Source of the DNA: Hoeflea sp. IMCC20628
GTDB lineage: Bacteria > Pseudomonadota > Alphaproteobacteria > Rhizobiales > Rhizobiaceae
DNA: 64,000 nt
Direction of reading: 5' to 3'
Assembly: GCF_001011155.1 (NCBI RefSeq)
Contig: NZ_CP011479.1
Location: forward strand, 824,501-888,500
Part shown: positions 25,298-32,636 of the stretch, piece by piece
Numbering within the stretch: position 1 is the stretch's first letter
Layout of the letters: each line of letters starts with the position of its first letter
Program-made: the position numbers and the translations under genes
The notes under the pieces: model-generated
What the model was told of the DNA's origin: nothing
What the model saw: only the letters and a program-made list of their open reading frames with translations
Database searches by the model: none

Positions 25298-25885
25298 TCA
25301 GGTGAAGAACCGGCGCCGCGTATCGGCAAGCGCCTGTTCGAGGGGGTGCGGGCGCCTTGACAATTTGGCGATGATCGCCGCTCCGAGCCATTGGCTGTAG
25401 AGCAGGGTGGCGGCGCAGGCGGGATCGACTTGCAAAATGATGGAGCCGTCTTCGGCGCCTTCGCGCAGCATTTGGGCGAGGCGGTCACACACAGCAGTGA
25501 CGCCGTCATCGAGGATCTGCCGCATGTCTTCGGACAGGTCGGTGATTTCGGCAGCGAGTTTGACCACCAGGCAGCGATCGGCCATTGATCCGGCATCACC
25601 GCCAAGGGCTGAGCTGAAGAAGCTGTCCATGCGTTCGGCGGCTGGTTGAGGCTGGGCAATGATGGCGTCGAGGGCCGCCAGGTAATCAGTGACATAGGCG
25701 TTGAGCATCTCGCAGCCGAAGGCTTCCTTGGAGGGGAAGTAGTAATAGAACGAACCTTTCGGTACGCCCGAAACAGTCAGCAGTTCGGTGAGTCCGAGGC
25801 CGCCAAAGCCTTGGGCAAGCACAAGCGCCCGGCCTTCGGCAAGGATGCGGGAACGGGTCTGTTCGGATTTCTTCGGTGCGGTCAT
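25298..25885 (-). CDS. TetR/AcrR-family regulator
   Basis: 195 residues. The DNA-binding domain reads TRSRILAEGRALVLAQGFGGLGLTELLTVSGVPKGSFYYYFPSKEAFG, a textbook TetR helix-turn-helix. The C-terminal ligand-binding part (SSALGGDAGSMADRCLVVKLAAEITDLSEDMRQIL) has a Cys and resembles regulators of electrophile-inducible reductases such as NemR/AcuR. A palindromic operator candidate lies 21 bases upstream. It precedes the oxidoreductase and is probably co-transcribed with it, giving an autoregulated two-gene detoxification operon. Confidence 0.9.
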   Translation of the reverse strand: MTAPKKSEQTRSRILAEGRALVLAQGFGGLGLTELLTVSGVPKGSFYYYFPSKEAFGCEMLNAYVTDYLAALDAIIAQPQPAAERMDSFFSSALGGDAGSMADRCLVVKLAAEITDLSEDMRQILDDGVTAVCDRLAQMLREGAEDGSIILQVDPACAATLLYSQWLGAAIIAKLSRRPHPLEQALADTRRRFFT

Positions 25886-25905
25886 GACGGTGATATGGAG
25901 GTAAA

Positions 25906-25920
25906 TAGACCGGTCGTCTA
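25906..25920. promoter_or_regulatory. Putative TetR-family operator
   Basis: TAGAC-CGGTC-GTCTA, arms of a 15-bp inverted repeat just upstream of the TetR start. It resembles the TAGACC...GGTCTA operators described for NemR-type regulators. Confidence 0.6.
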
Positions 25921-26050
25921 GTCACAAGGCCGTGAGGCATGGGCTTAAGCGATCCACCACCGGATATGATGGGGCTGCCTGTTGGATTATTCTGATTTGC
26001 GCATGCCGCATAAACCTGCTTCAAAAACTCATGTTATTGCCGCGAACCAG

Positions 26051-26080
26051 TTGACAGGAACTCAGATGATTTATAATCAT
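26051..26080 (+). promoter_or_regulatory. Promoter of the iron-binding protein gene with overlapping palindrome
   Basis: TTGACA at 26051-26056 and TATAAT at 26072-26077 are consensus hexamers, though 15 bases apart instead of 17. The -10 is embedded in ATGATT-TAT-AATCAT (26066-26080), a perfect 6-bp inverted repeat. A repressor there would block transcription, as iron regulators of the Fur, RirA or Irr groups do. The site does not exactly match a consensus known to me. Confidence 0.55.
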
Positions 26081-26138
26081 GAGTGATATAGTCTAGTTTA
26101 CGTACACCAGACCCTTTCGGGTTCTCATGGAGTTTTCA

Positions 26139-27170
26139 ATGGCCATCTCTACACCGCGCGTGCTCGCACTTCTCGCCTCCGTTGCCGTCTTCGCCACCAT
26201 CGCCGTGCCGGCCTATGCCGATGGCGAGGTCAATATCTATTCGTCGCGCCATTACGACACCGACGAACGTCTCTACAGCGATTTCACCGCAGCTACCGGC
26301 ATCGAGATCAACCTGATCGAGGGCAAGGAAGACGAGTTGATCGAGCGGATGAAGGCGGAAGGCGCCAACAGTCCGGCAGACGTGTTCATCACCGCCGATG
26401 CCGGCCGTTTGTGGCGTGCGGAACAGGCCGGTCTGCTTTCGGCTGTTGACTCGGATGTTCTCAATGCCCGCGTTCCCGAAAGTCTGCGCCACCCTGAGGG
26501 GCATTGGTTCGGCATTTCCAAGCGCGCCCGGGTGATCTTCTATGACAAGGACAGAGTAAGCGAGCCGCCGCAGACCTATGCGGCGCTGGCCGATCCGAAG
26601 TACAAGGGCCTGCTGTGTGCCCGGTCGAGTTCCAACATCTACATGCTGTCGCTGCTCGGCGCCTATATAGCGCACAATGGCGATGAGGCCGCCAAGGACT
26701 GGGCGCAGGGCCTGAAGGACAATCTGGCGCGTGATCCGCAGGGCGGCGACACCGACCAGCTCAAGGGTCTGGTCTCGGGCGAGTGCGGCATTGCCATTGC
26801 CAACACCTATTACTTCGCCCGCGGTCTCGCCGGTCAGGTCGACGGCCTGACTGAAGGCATCGACAAGATCGGCGTCGTCTTCCCGGATCAAGACGGCAAT
26901 GGCACACACGTCAACATCTCCGGCGCCGGTGTGACAACCCATGCGCCGCACCGCGACAATGCGATCAAGCTGCTGGAGTATTTCACGTCGGATCAGGCGC
27001 AGGCCTATTTTGCCAACGGCAACAATGAGTATCCGGTGGTTGAAGGCATTTCAGCCTCCTCGGTGGTCGAGGGTTTGGGCAGCTTCACCGCCGACACGCT
27101 CAACCTCAACAAGCTCGGCGAAAACCAGGCCCGCGCCCAGGAAATCTACAACGAGGTCGGCTACAAGTAA
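26139..27170 (+). CDS. Fe(III) ABC transporter periplasmic binding protein (FbpA/FutA type)
   Basis: About 343 residues. ATG 26139 follows GGAG at 26129-26132; an upstream ATG at 26127 overlaps that site. The signal peptide ends VPAYA before DGEVNIYSSRHYDTDERLY, the usual opening of FutA/FbpA proteins. The Tyr pair in NTYYFARG is the typical iron-ligand motif of this family. The protein binds ferric iron in the periplasm. A matching two-domain permease is 1.6 kb away on the opposite strand, but no ATPase gene is in the window. A rho-independent terminator follows. Confidence 0.9.
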   Translation: MAISTPRVLALLASVAVFATIAVPAYADGEVNIYSSRHYDTDERLYSDFTAATGIEINLIEGKEDELIERMKAEGANSPADVFITADAGRLWRAEQAGLLSAVDSDVLNARVPESLRHPEGHWFGISKRARVIFYDKDRVSEPPQTYAALADPKYKGLLCARSSSNIYMLSLLGAYIAHNGDEAAKDWAQGLKDNLARDPQGGDTDQLKGLVSGECGIAIANTYYFARGLAGQVDGLTEGIDKIGVVFPDQDGNGTHVNISGAGVTTHAPHRDNAIKLLEYFTSDQAQAYFANGNNEYPVVEGISASSVVEGLGSFTADTLNLNKLGENQARAQEIYNEVGYK

Positions 27171-27228
27171 GCCGTACTCCACCCATAACTACCGCCGGGG
27201 GAATGACCGTTGCCCCGGCCAGAGAAAA

Positions 27229-27259
27229 GGTCCGGACATTTGGCGTCCGGGCCTTTTTT
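27229..27259 (+). terminator. Rho-independent terminator after the iron-binding protein gene
   Basis: GGTCCGGAC and GTCCGGGCC form a 9-bp stem (one G-U pair) with a 7-base loop followed by six T. Confidence 0.85.
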
Positions 27260-27502
27260 CATGTGCATGAAAGCTGTTTCTGGCCAAAACTGTTGTGCAA
27301 CCAGTATCCGAATTGGGAGAGTTTCCGTTAGCTGCGCCTTCAAGATTTAAAATGCAGAATTTCGAAAGCTGACTGTGGCAAAAGCTCCAGCGCGGCACGC
27401 ACTTACCGTCTTCGGTTCGGGCGTCTGCGTTTATGACAACTGGTCGTTCGCGGTTATTCGTTGTAGGACAATGATTGTCATATTCCGGTACGGGACAAAA
27501 TT
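27260..27502. other. Upstream region of the antiporter gene with short palindrome
   Basis: No gene in these 243 bases. GACAAT-G-ATTGTC at 27467-27479 is a perfect 6-bp inverted repeat 23 bases before the antiporter start. It could be an operator or a small hairpin near the ribosome-binding site. Confidence 0.4.
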
Positions 27503-28747
27503 TTGCAGAACGAACCATTCTTCGGATTGAACTCCTATCACGTCGCACTGGCTGTTATCGGCGTGATCGTGATCGTTGCGCGGTGGCTGCCACGGCTGAT
27601 TTCCAAACGCGAACCGGCATCAGCGCCGCTGATGATCCTGTTCGGCGCCGGGGCCGCATTGCTGATGCCGGGATTGCCGACGCTGCCGGACCCACGTCAG
27701 GTGCCGCTGCCCTGGGAACTGGTGAGCGAACTGACCGTCATTGTGGCTCTTTTCGGTGCCGGCATGCGCATTGACAGTCTGCGTCCCTGGAAACGCTGGA
27801 CACCGACCACGCGCATGCTCGGCATCGCGATGCCACTGACCATTCTGGCCGTCGCCTTGCTGGGGGTTGGTCTTGCGGGGCTGACGGTGGCCGGTGCCAT
27901 ACTGCTTGGCGCGGTGCTGGCGCCGACGGATCCGGTGCTGGCAGCCGATGTTCAGGTCGGACCGCCGCATGAAGGCGCTGAACACCCGGTTCGCTTCACC
28001 TTGACCACAGAGGCGGGTCTGAACGACGGGCTGGCATTTCCCTTCGTCTATCTCGGGCTGATCGTCGCTGCCGAAGGCCTCAACCCCGGAATATGGGCTG
28101 TCGACTGGTTCCTGCGCGACATTGTCTACCGGATCGCTCTGGGGGTCGGCATGGGCTGGGCCGGCGGCAGGCTGTTGGGGTTCATTCTTTTCAAGGTGCC
28201 AAAAGGAGCGGTTCTGGCTGAAACCGGGTCCGGGGTCATCGCGCTGGCGGGCGTGCTATTGTGTTATGGCTCGACCGAGCTGATCGAAGGCTATGGTTTC
28301 ATCGCCGTTGCGGTTCTGGGGCTGACCCTGCGGCGGATCAAGGCAGAGCATCACTTCCATCGGCAGCTGCACGATTTTTCGGAATCCATCGAACATGCGC
28401 TGACCGCGCTGCTGCTTATTGCGCTCGGCAGCGTTCTGCCGGTCCTGTTTGCCGATTTGACGTGGACACATTTTGTCGTGGCCATCTTGCTGATACTGGT
28501 GATCCGCCCTCTATCGGGATGGATCGCTTTGTCGAAAACGGACCTCGACAACCGCAGCAGAGCGGTGGTTTCAGTCTATGGGGTTCGCGGCATCGGCTCG
28601 ATCTACTACCTGTGCTATGCGGGGAGCCATATCGAGTTCACCAACGAGGCCCAGCTCTGGTCTCTTATCGCTCTTGTCATCTTGATGTCGACTATCCTGC
28701 ACGGCTTCACCGTCGGCTGGGCGATGGACCGGTTGAAAGAGGATTGA
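27503..28747 (+). CDS. Cation/proton antiporter, CPA1 (NhaP-like)
   Basis: 414 residues starting with TTG (LQNEPFFGLN) after a weak GGTACGGGA site. Twelve or so hydrophobic helices are visible. The antiporter core motifs are GAVLAPTDPVLAADVQ and TTEAGLNDGLAFPFVYLG, the latter containing the Asn-Asp pair typical of electroneutral Na+/H+ exchangers. SVYGVRGIGSIYYL near the C-terminus is also characteristic. It should exchange monovalent cations for protons across the inner membrane. It separates the two iron-transport genes without evident functional link. The start codon is uncertain by a few residues. Confidence 0.87.
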   Translation: MQNEPFFGLNSYHVALAVIGVIVIVARWLPRLISKREPASAPLMILFGAGAALLMPGLPTLPDPRQVPLPWELVSELTVIVALFGAGMRIDSLRPWKRWTPTTRMLGIAMPLTILAVALLGVGLAGLTVAGAILLGAVLAPTDPVLAADVQVGPPHEGAEHPVRFTLTTEAGLNDGLAFPFVYLGLIVAAEGLNPGIWAVDWFLRDIVYRIALGVGMGWAGGRLLGFILFKVPKGAVLAETGSGVIALAGVLLCYGSTELIEGYGFIAVAVLGLTLRRIKAEHHFHRQLHDFSESIEHALTALLLIALGSVLPVLFADLTWTHFVVAILLILVIRPLSGWIALSKTDLDNRSRAVVSVYGVRGIGSIYYLCYAGSHIEFTNEAQLWSLIALVILMSTILHGFTVGWAMDRLKED

Positions 28748-28785
28748 AGTCGGGTAGCGCTGAAATTGCTTTGCCGGCGCGTGTC

Positions 28786-30459
28786 TCAGACTGCGGGCAG
28801 CAGCGCTTCGGCCTGGGGGCGGATCACCCGGTTTTGTGGGCGCCCTGACCGGCCAATCGTGTGGCACAGCAGAATGACTGGCAGCAGGCCAAAGCCGACA
28901 ATCATCAGCGAGGGCAGGGCCGCCTGGTTGAGGCGTTCGTCTGAGGCGAGCCGGTAGGCCTGCACAGCCAGCGTGTCGAAATTGAATGGCCGCATGATCA
29001 GCGTCGCCGGCAGCTCCTTCATCACATCGACAAAGACAATCAGCAATGCGGTCAGCAGGCTGGGGCGGAGCAAAGGCAGATGAACTTCGATGAGCATGCG
29101 GCCCGAGGTGCGACCAAGCGTGCGGGCGGCGGCGTCGATGTTTGGCTTGATCGCCGAGATGCCGGTGTCGAAGGCGCCCAGCGCCGAAGCGATGAAGCGC
29201 ACCATATAGGCCACCACCAATAACCCGACGGAGCCGGTGAAGAACAGGCCGGTGGAGACGTCGAAATTGGTCCGCGCCCAGGCGTCGACCATGTTGTCGA
29301 GTGCGGCAAAGGGCACCAGCAGTCCCACCGCGATTACTCCACCAGGCACGGCATAGCCAATGCCTGCCGCAGTTGCGGAAAAGCGCGACGCCAGGCTCGG
29401 CGCGATGCGGGCACAAAAACCGATGATGACGGCGCATACGACAGTCACAGCCGCGGTGATTGATGCCAGCGTCAGCGAGTTTTGCACATAACCGAGATAG
29501 CGTGGTGAAAACGGTGATTTACCGGCGCCAATCGCCATGTCTGCCAGAACCACCAGCGGAATGGCAAAGCCGATGGCGACAGGCAGAACGCAGGCTGTAA
29601 AAGCCGCAGCGGCGCGCCAGCCGCCCAGGTTATGCCGCTCCATGGTTTCAACGCGCGAGCCTGCGGGAAAGCGTTTTGCGGCGCCGCGCTCGGCGCGTTC
29701 GAGCAGTGCGAATGCCAGCGCCACAACGAGCAGGCACATGGCAAGTTGCGAGGCCGCCATGCGGTCGCCCATGGAAAACCAGGCGCTGTAGATTCCTGTG
29801 GCGAAGGTCTGCACGCCGAAATGCGCCACAGTGCCGAAATCGGCGATGGTTTCCATCAGTGCCAACAGCACGCCGCCGGCAATGGCCGGGCGCGCCATCG
29901 GCAGGCTTACCCGCCAGAAGGCGGACCACGGTGTGTGCCCCAAGGTACGGGCAGCGAAATAGGCCGTTGGCGACTGCTTGAGGAAGGCGGCGCGGGCCAG
30001 CAGATAGACATAGGGGTAGAGTACGAAAATCAACATCGCTGCGGCTCCGCCGAGCGAACGGACTTCCGGGAACCAGTAATCCTGCGGTCCCCAGCCAGTG
30101 ATTTCCCTGAGCGCTGTTTGCACCGCGCCGGGATGATCGAGCAGGTCTGTATAGGCATAGGCCAACACATAGGCAGGGAAGGCGAGCGGCAGCGCCAGAA
30201 CGATCTCGAACGTGCGGCGGAATGGGAAGCTGCAGGTTGTCACCAACCAGGCGGTAGAGGTGCCGACAACGGCCGTGCCGACGCCGACGATGGCAACCAG
30301 TTGCACCGTGGTCAGCGCATAGCGCGGCAGCACCGTCGCCATCAGGCTGTTCCAGGTGTCAAATGTGCCCGACGCCGCCGCGAAAGCCACCGCGACAATT
30401 GGCGCGAGGCAAAGCAGGGAGACAATCCAGGCTGCTGTCTTGAGTGCGCGTTCGCCCAC
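28786..30459 (-). CDS. Fe(III) ABC transporter permease (FbpB type, two fused domains)
   Basis: 557 residues with about twelve transmembrane helices in two homologous halves, the usual length for FbpB/SfuB. Each half carries a coupling-loop motif: YFAARTLGHTPWSAFWRVSLPMARPAIAGG in the first and DAAARTLGRTSGRMLIEVHLPLLRPSLLTA in the second. It moves ferric iron delivered by an FbpA-type protein such as the one at 26139-27170. The two genes are on opposite strands with an antiporter between them, and the ATPase is elsewhere. Divergent from the Bfd-like gene, so iron-dependent expression of both is likely. Confidence 0.92.
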   Translation of the reverse strand: MGERALKTAAWIVSLLCLAPIVAVAFAAASGTFDTWNSLMATVLPRYALTTVQLVAIVGVGTAVVGTSTAWLVTTCSFPFRRTFEIVLALPLAFPAYVLAYAYTDLLDHPGAVQTALREITGWGPQDYWFPEVRSLGGAAAMLIFVLYPYVYLLARAAFLKQSPTAYFAARTLGHTPWSAFWRVSLPMARPAIAGGVLLALMETIADFGTVAHFGVQTFATGIYSAWFSMGDRMAASQLAMCLLVVALAFALLERAERGAAKRFPAGSRVETMERHNLGGWRAAAAFTACVLPVAIGFAIPLVVLADMAIGAGKSPFSPRYLGYVQNSLTLASITAAVTVVCAVIIGFCARIAPSLASRFSATAAGIGYAVPGGVIAVGLLVPFAALDNMVDAWARTNFDVSTGLFFTGSVGLLVVAYMVRFIASALGAFDTGISAIKPNIDAAARTLGRTSGRMLIEVHLPLLRPSLLTALLIVFVDVMKELPATLIMRPFNFDTLAVQAYRLASDERLNQAALPSLMIVGFGLLPVILLCHTIGRSGRPQNRVIRPQAEALLPAV

Positions 30460-30652
30460 TGGCCGGCTTATCCTTTACGTCTGGCTTGATCCCGGGTTAG
30501 ACAAGCCTTGCCACGGTCGGGGTGTTTCGCATGCCCCGACCTCAGGGAATTGACAGCGGAACTTGCCTCGACCAATGATTGTTGAGTAATTCATACAGGT
30601 TTTAGCGTCAACCGGCGGCGCACATCATCCACGCAGGCGTCCAGGACCACGC

Positions 30653-30895
30653 ATGATTGTTTGCCAGTGCAACATACTGTTTCGACACGAGATCGAAAAG
30701 GCCGTGGAACAGCTCCTTGCGGACGATTCCTGGCGGCTGATCGTGCCTTCCACCGTCTATCACGCGATGCGGATGCGCGGCCGCTGCTGCGGCTGTTTTC
30801 CCGATGTTGTCGAGATCATAGCCGAGGTGCCCGCGCGGGTGCGACCTGAAGACGCGCCGAGCGAATCTGCCGAAGCGATCGTTCGTCCGGATTGA
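30653..30895 (+). CDS. bfd: Bfd-like [2Fe-2S] ferredoxin
   Basis: 80 residues starting MIVCQCNILF. Four Cys ligands are spaced as in bacterioferritin-associated ferredoxin: C4-x-C6 near the start and C45-x2-C48 in RCCGCFP. The conserved helical core between them is present. Bfd passes electrons to bacterioferritin so that stored iron can be released, and its gene is typically induced by iron starvation. Its position beside the ferric-iron permease supports this. The C-terminal tail after residue 55 is unrelated to the core and probably disordered. Confidence 0.85.
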   Translation: MIVCQCNILFRHEIEKAVEQLLADDSWRLIVPSTVYHAMRMRGRCCGCFPDVVEIIAEVPARVRPEDAPSESAEAIVRPD

Positions 30896-30986
30896 CGGCA
30901 TCGCAGCCAATGCTTAAGTCAGGGACGCATCCCGGATACTGGCGCGCCCGAGGCTTGCGCGCCTCACTTCAAAGGCAGACCGTTTC

Positions 30987-31325
30987 ATGGACCTTCGCCC
31001 CGTTACCCCCACCTATTCCGTTGCCGGCCAGATTTCCGTAGAGGACCTTGCCGCCATCAAGGCAGCCGGATTCAAATCGATCGTGTGCCACCGTCCCGAT
31101 GGCGAGGCTGCCGATCAGCCGAGTTTTGCCAGCATCAAGCAGGCAGCCGAAGCGCTTGGTCTCGAAATCCGCCATATCCCGGTGGGCCCTACCGGCGTGA
31201 CCGCCGAAGCGGTGCGCGAAATGCTCGATGCTGTCGAGGAATTGCCCACTCCGATGCTCGGCTATTGCCGCTCCGGCGCTCGCTCGACCGCGATCTACCA
31301 GCATACGGAACACATGCGCGGCTGA
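30987..31325 (+). CDS. DUF442/TIGR01244-family protein (Blh-like phosphatase/sulfurtransferase domain)
   Basis: 112 residues preceded by AAAGGCAG. The fold is that of a small Cys-based phosphatase. DLAAIKAAGFKSIVCHRPDGE.ADQPSF is the family signature, and the active-site loop GYCRSGARS supplies the nucleophilic Cys and Arg. Stand-alone members are annotated as TIGR01244 phosphatases or sulfurtransferases and are also fused to metallo-beta-lactamase domains (Blh) in sulfide metabolism. No sulfur genes are adjacent, so the substrate cannot be assigned. Confidence 0.85.
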   Translation: MDLRPVTPTYSVAGQISVEDLAAIKAAGFKSIVCHRPDGEAADQPSFASIKQAAEALGLEIRHIPVGPTGVTAEAVREMLDAVEELPTPMLGYCRSGARSTAIYQHTEHMRG

Positions 31326-31377
31326 GCGCTGGCCGGACCGCTGGCGCCATTTGTGGACAAGCGCCGGGGCATGGCGC

Positions 31378-32151
31378 ATGAATTGCGATGAGGATCTCCA
31401 AACCCGCAAGGATGGTTCAGCCGTGCCAACCAGACGAAGCAGAACCCGACATTCCCGGCGGATGTTCGCTGCCATCGCCGCGCTGGCGTTGATCTACACG
31501 GTGCTGGCCTACGTTCTCGTTCCACTGGGCTGGGATTATCTGTCCGAACCACTCTTCCAGCCTTCCGACGGTGTGCCGCGTTTGACCGAGACCCGGGATC
31601 ACCATGCCGGTGACCCGATCAATGTGGCGCTGGTCGGCGACGAAGCGGCGATAAAATCCGCTATGGCAGCGGCCGGCTGGTTTGCTCCTGATCCGCTCGG
31701 ATTTAAAAGCGATTTGGACATTGCCGCCGATATCATTCTCGACCGCGCCTATGTCACCGCGCCCGTCAGCCGGCTGTTTCTGTTCGGGCGAAGCGAGGAT
31801 CTGGCATTTGAAAAACCGGCCGGGCCTGATCCGGACACGCGGCACCATGTGCGGCTGTGGTTGCTTGCTGAGGATGAAGGGACACAGAAGCCTGGTGTCT
31901 ATGTCGGCGCGGCATCGTTTGACCGGGGCATCGGCATCTCCCACGAAACCGGGCAACTGACGCATCATATTGCACCCGATGTCGACCATGAACGCGACCG
32001 GCTGAAAACCGATTTGATGCAGACCGGCCAGTTGTCGGACCATGAAATGGTGGCCGGTTTTCATGAGCTGCGCACCGGTTTTAATGGCGGTGGCGATCCA
32101 TGGACCACCGACGGTGATCTCTGGGCCGGGGTGTTGCGCGCGCAAAAGTGA
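31378..32151 (+). CDS. Membrane-anchored LssY_C-domain protein
   Basis: About 257 residues. After a basic N-terminus (PTRRSRTRHSRRMF) comes one transmembrane segment (AAIAALALIYTVLAYVLVPLGW). The soluble domain has the LssY C-terminal pattern: DPINVALVGDEAAIKSAMAAAGWFAPDPL, then SRLFLFGRSEDLAFEKP, and RHHVRLWLL. LssY_C occurs in type II-secretion-linked or phosphatase-like membrane proteins, and its activity is not established. The ATG at 31378 has a weak ribosome-binding site. A GTG about 45 bases downstream, preceded by AAGGA, is an alternative start. Confidence 0.72.
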   Translation: MNCDEDLQTRKDGSAVPTRRSRTRHSRRMFAAIAALALIYTVLAYVLVPLGWDYLSEPLFQPSDGVPRLTETRDHHAGDPINVALVGDEAAIKSAMAAAGWFAPDPLGFKSDLDIAADIILDRAYVTAPVSRLFLFGRSEDLAFEKPAGPDPDTRHHVRLWLLAEDEGTQKPGVYVGAASFDRGIGISHETGQLTHHIAPDVDHERDRLKTDLMQTGQLSDHEMVAGFHELRTGFNGGGDPWTTDGDLWAGVLRAQK

Positions 32152-32188
32152 GCTGATCAACCGCGAGCGGACAGGTTCTGCAGCCGGT

Positions 32189-32587
32189 TCAAATAAGGCC
32201 GATTTGATTGTTGCGCCGGGCGCGGTGCCGCCGTTGCCATTTGAGAAATCCGCGATAGAAAAGTTCGGCCAGTTGCCGGATGCCGGGGGTACGGAACAGC
32301 AAGGCAAGGCGTCTGAGAACCGGGATTTGCTCCCAGATCGCCGCAAAGGCATCGACGCCTATGTGCCAGGGGCCATTGGCCTCCCGCGCATGAAACCTGC
32401 CGAGCAGATCGGCGCGGCTCTTGTCCGAAGGCAGCTCGCTGTCGGTAAGGGCAACGATGTCTATCCAGGCGATCCGCTGCTGCCGGTCGATATGGTGATA
32501 AAGCGCCACTTCCTGTCGGCAGACCGGGCAGTCGCCATCATACCAGACGCAGAGTTGGGTGGTTGGCTGTGAGGTCATCATAGCCAA
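32189..32587 (-). CDS. DCC-family thiol-disulfide oxidoreductase-like protein (DUF393)
   Basis: 132 residues. The diagnostic motif WYDGDCPVCRQEVALY near residue 15 contains the DxxCxxC of the DCC family, a thioredoxin-like group of unproven reaction. WIDIVALTDSEL and HIGVDAFAAIWEQIP follow the family pattern. The N-terminus has several possible Met starts (32587, 32581, 32578). It is convergent with the LssY_C-domain gene and just downstream of the ThDP enzyme gene. Confidence 0.85.
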   Translation of the reverse strand: MAMMTSQPTTQLCVWYDGDCPVCRQEVALYHHIDRQQRIAWIDIVALTDSELPSDKSRADLLGRFHAREANGPWHIGVDAFAAIWEQIPVLRRLALLFRTPGIRQLAELFYRGFLKWQRRHRARRNNQIGLI

Positions 32588-32636
32588 CCATCTGGCGTTG
32601 TCGGACGCCGCGACAAGGCAACGGGGGCGCCAGCGG

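Noticed and set aside
25237-25695. N-terminal extension of the MDR oxidoreductase to 478 residues
   Set aside because: The extension overlaps the TetR gene in another frame; the conserved protein begins at 25236 with a good AAAGGA site.
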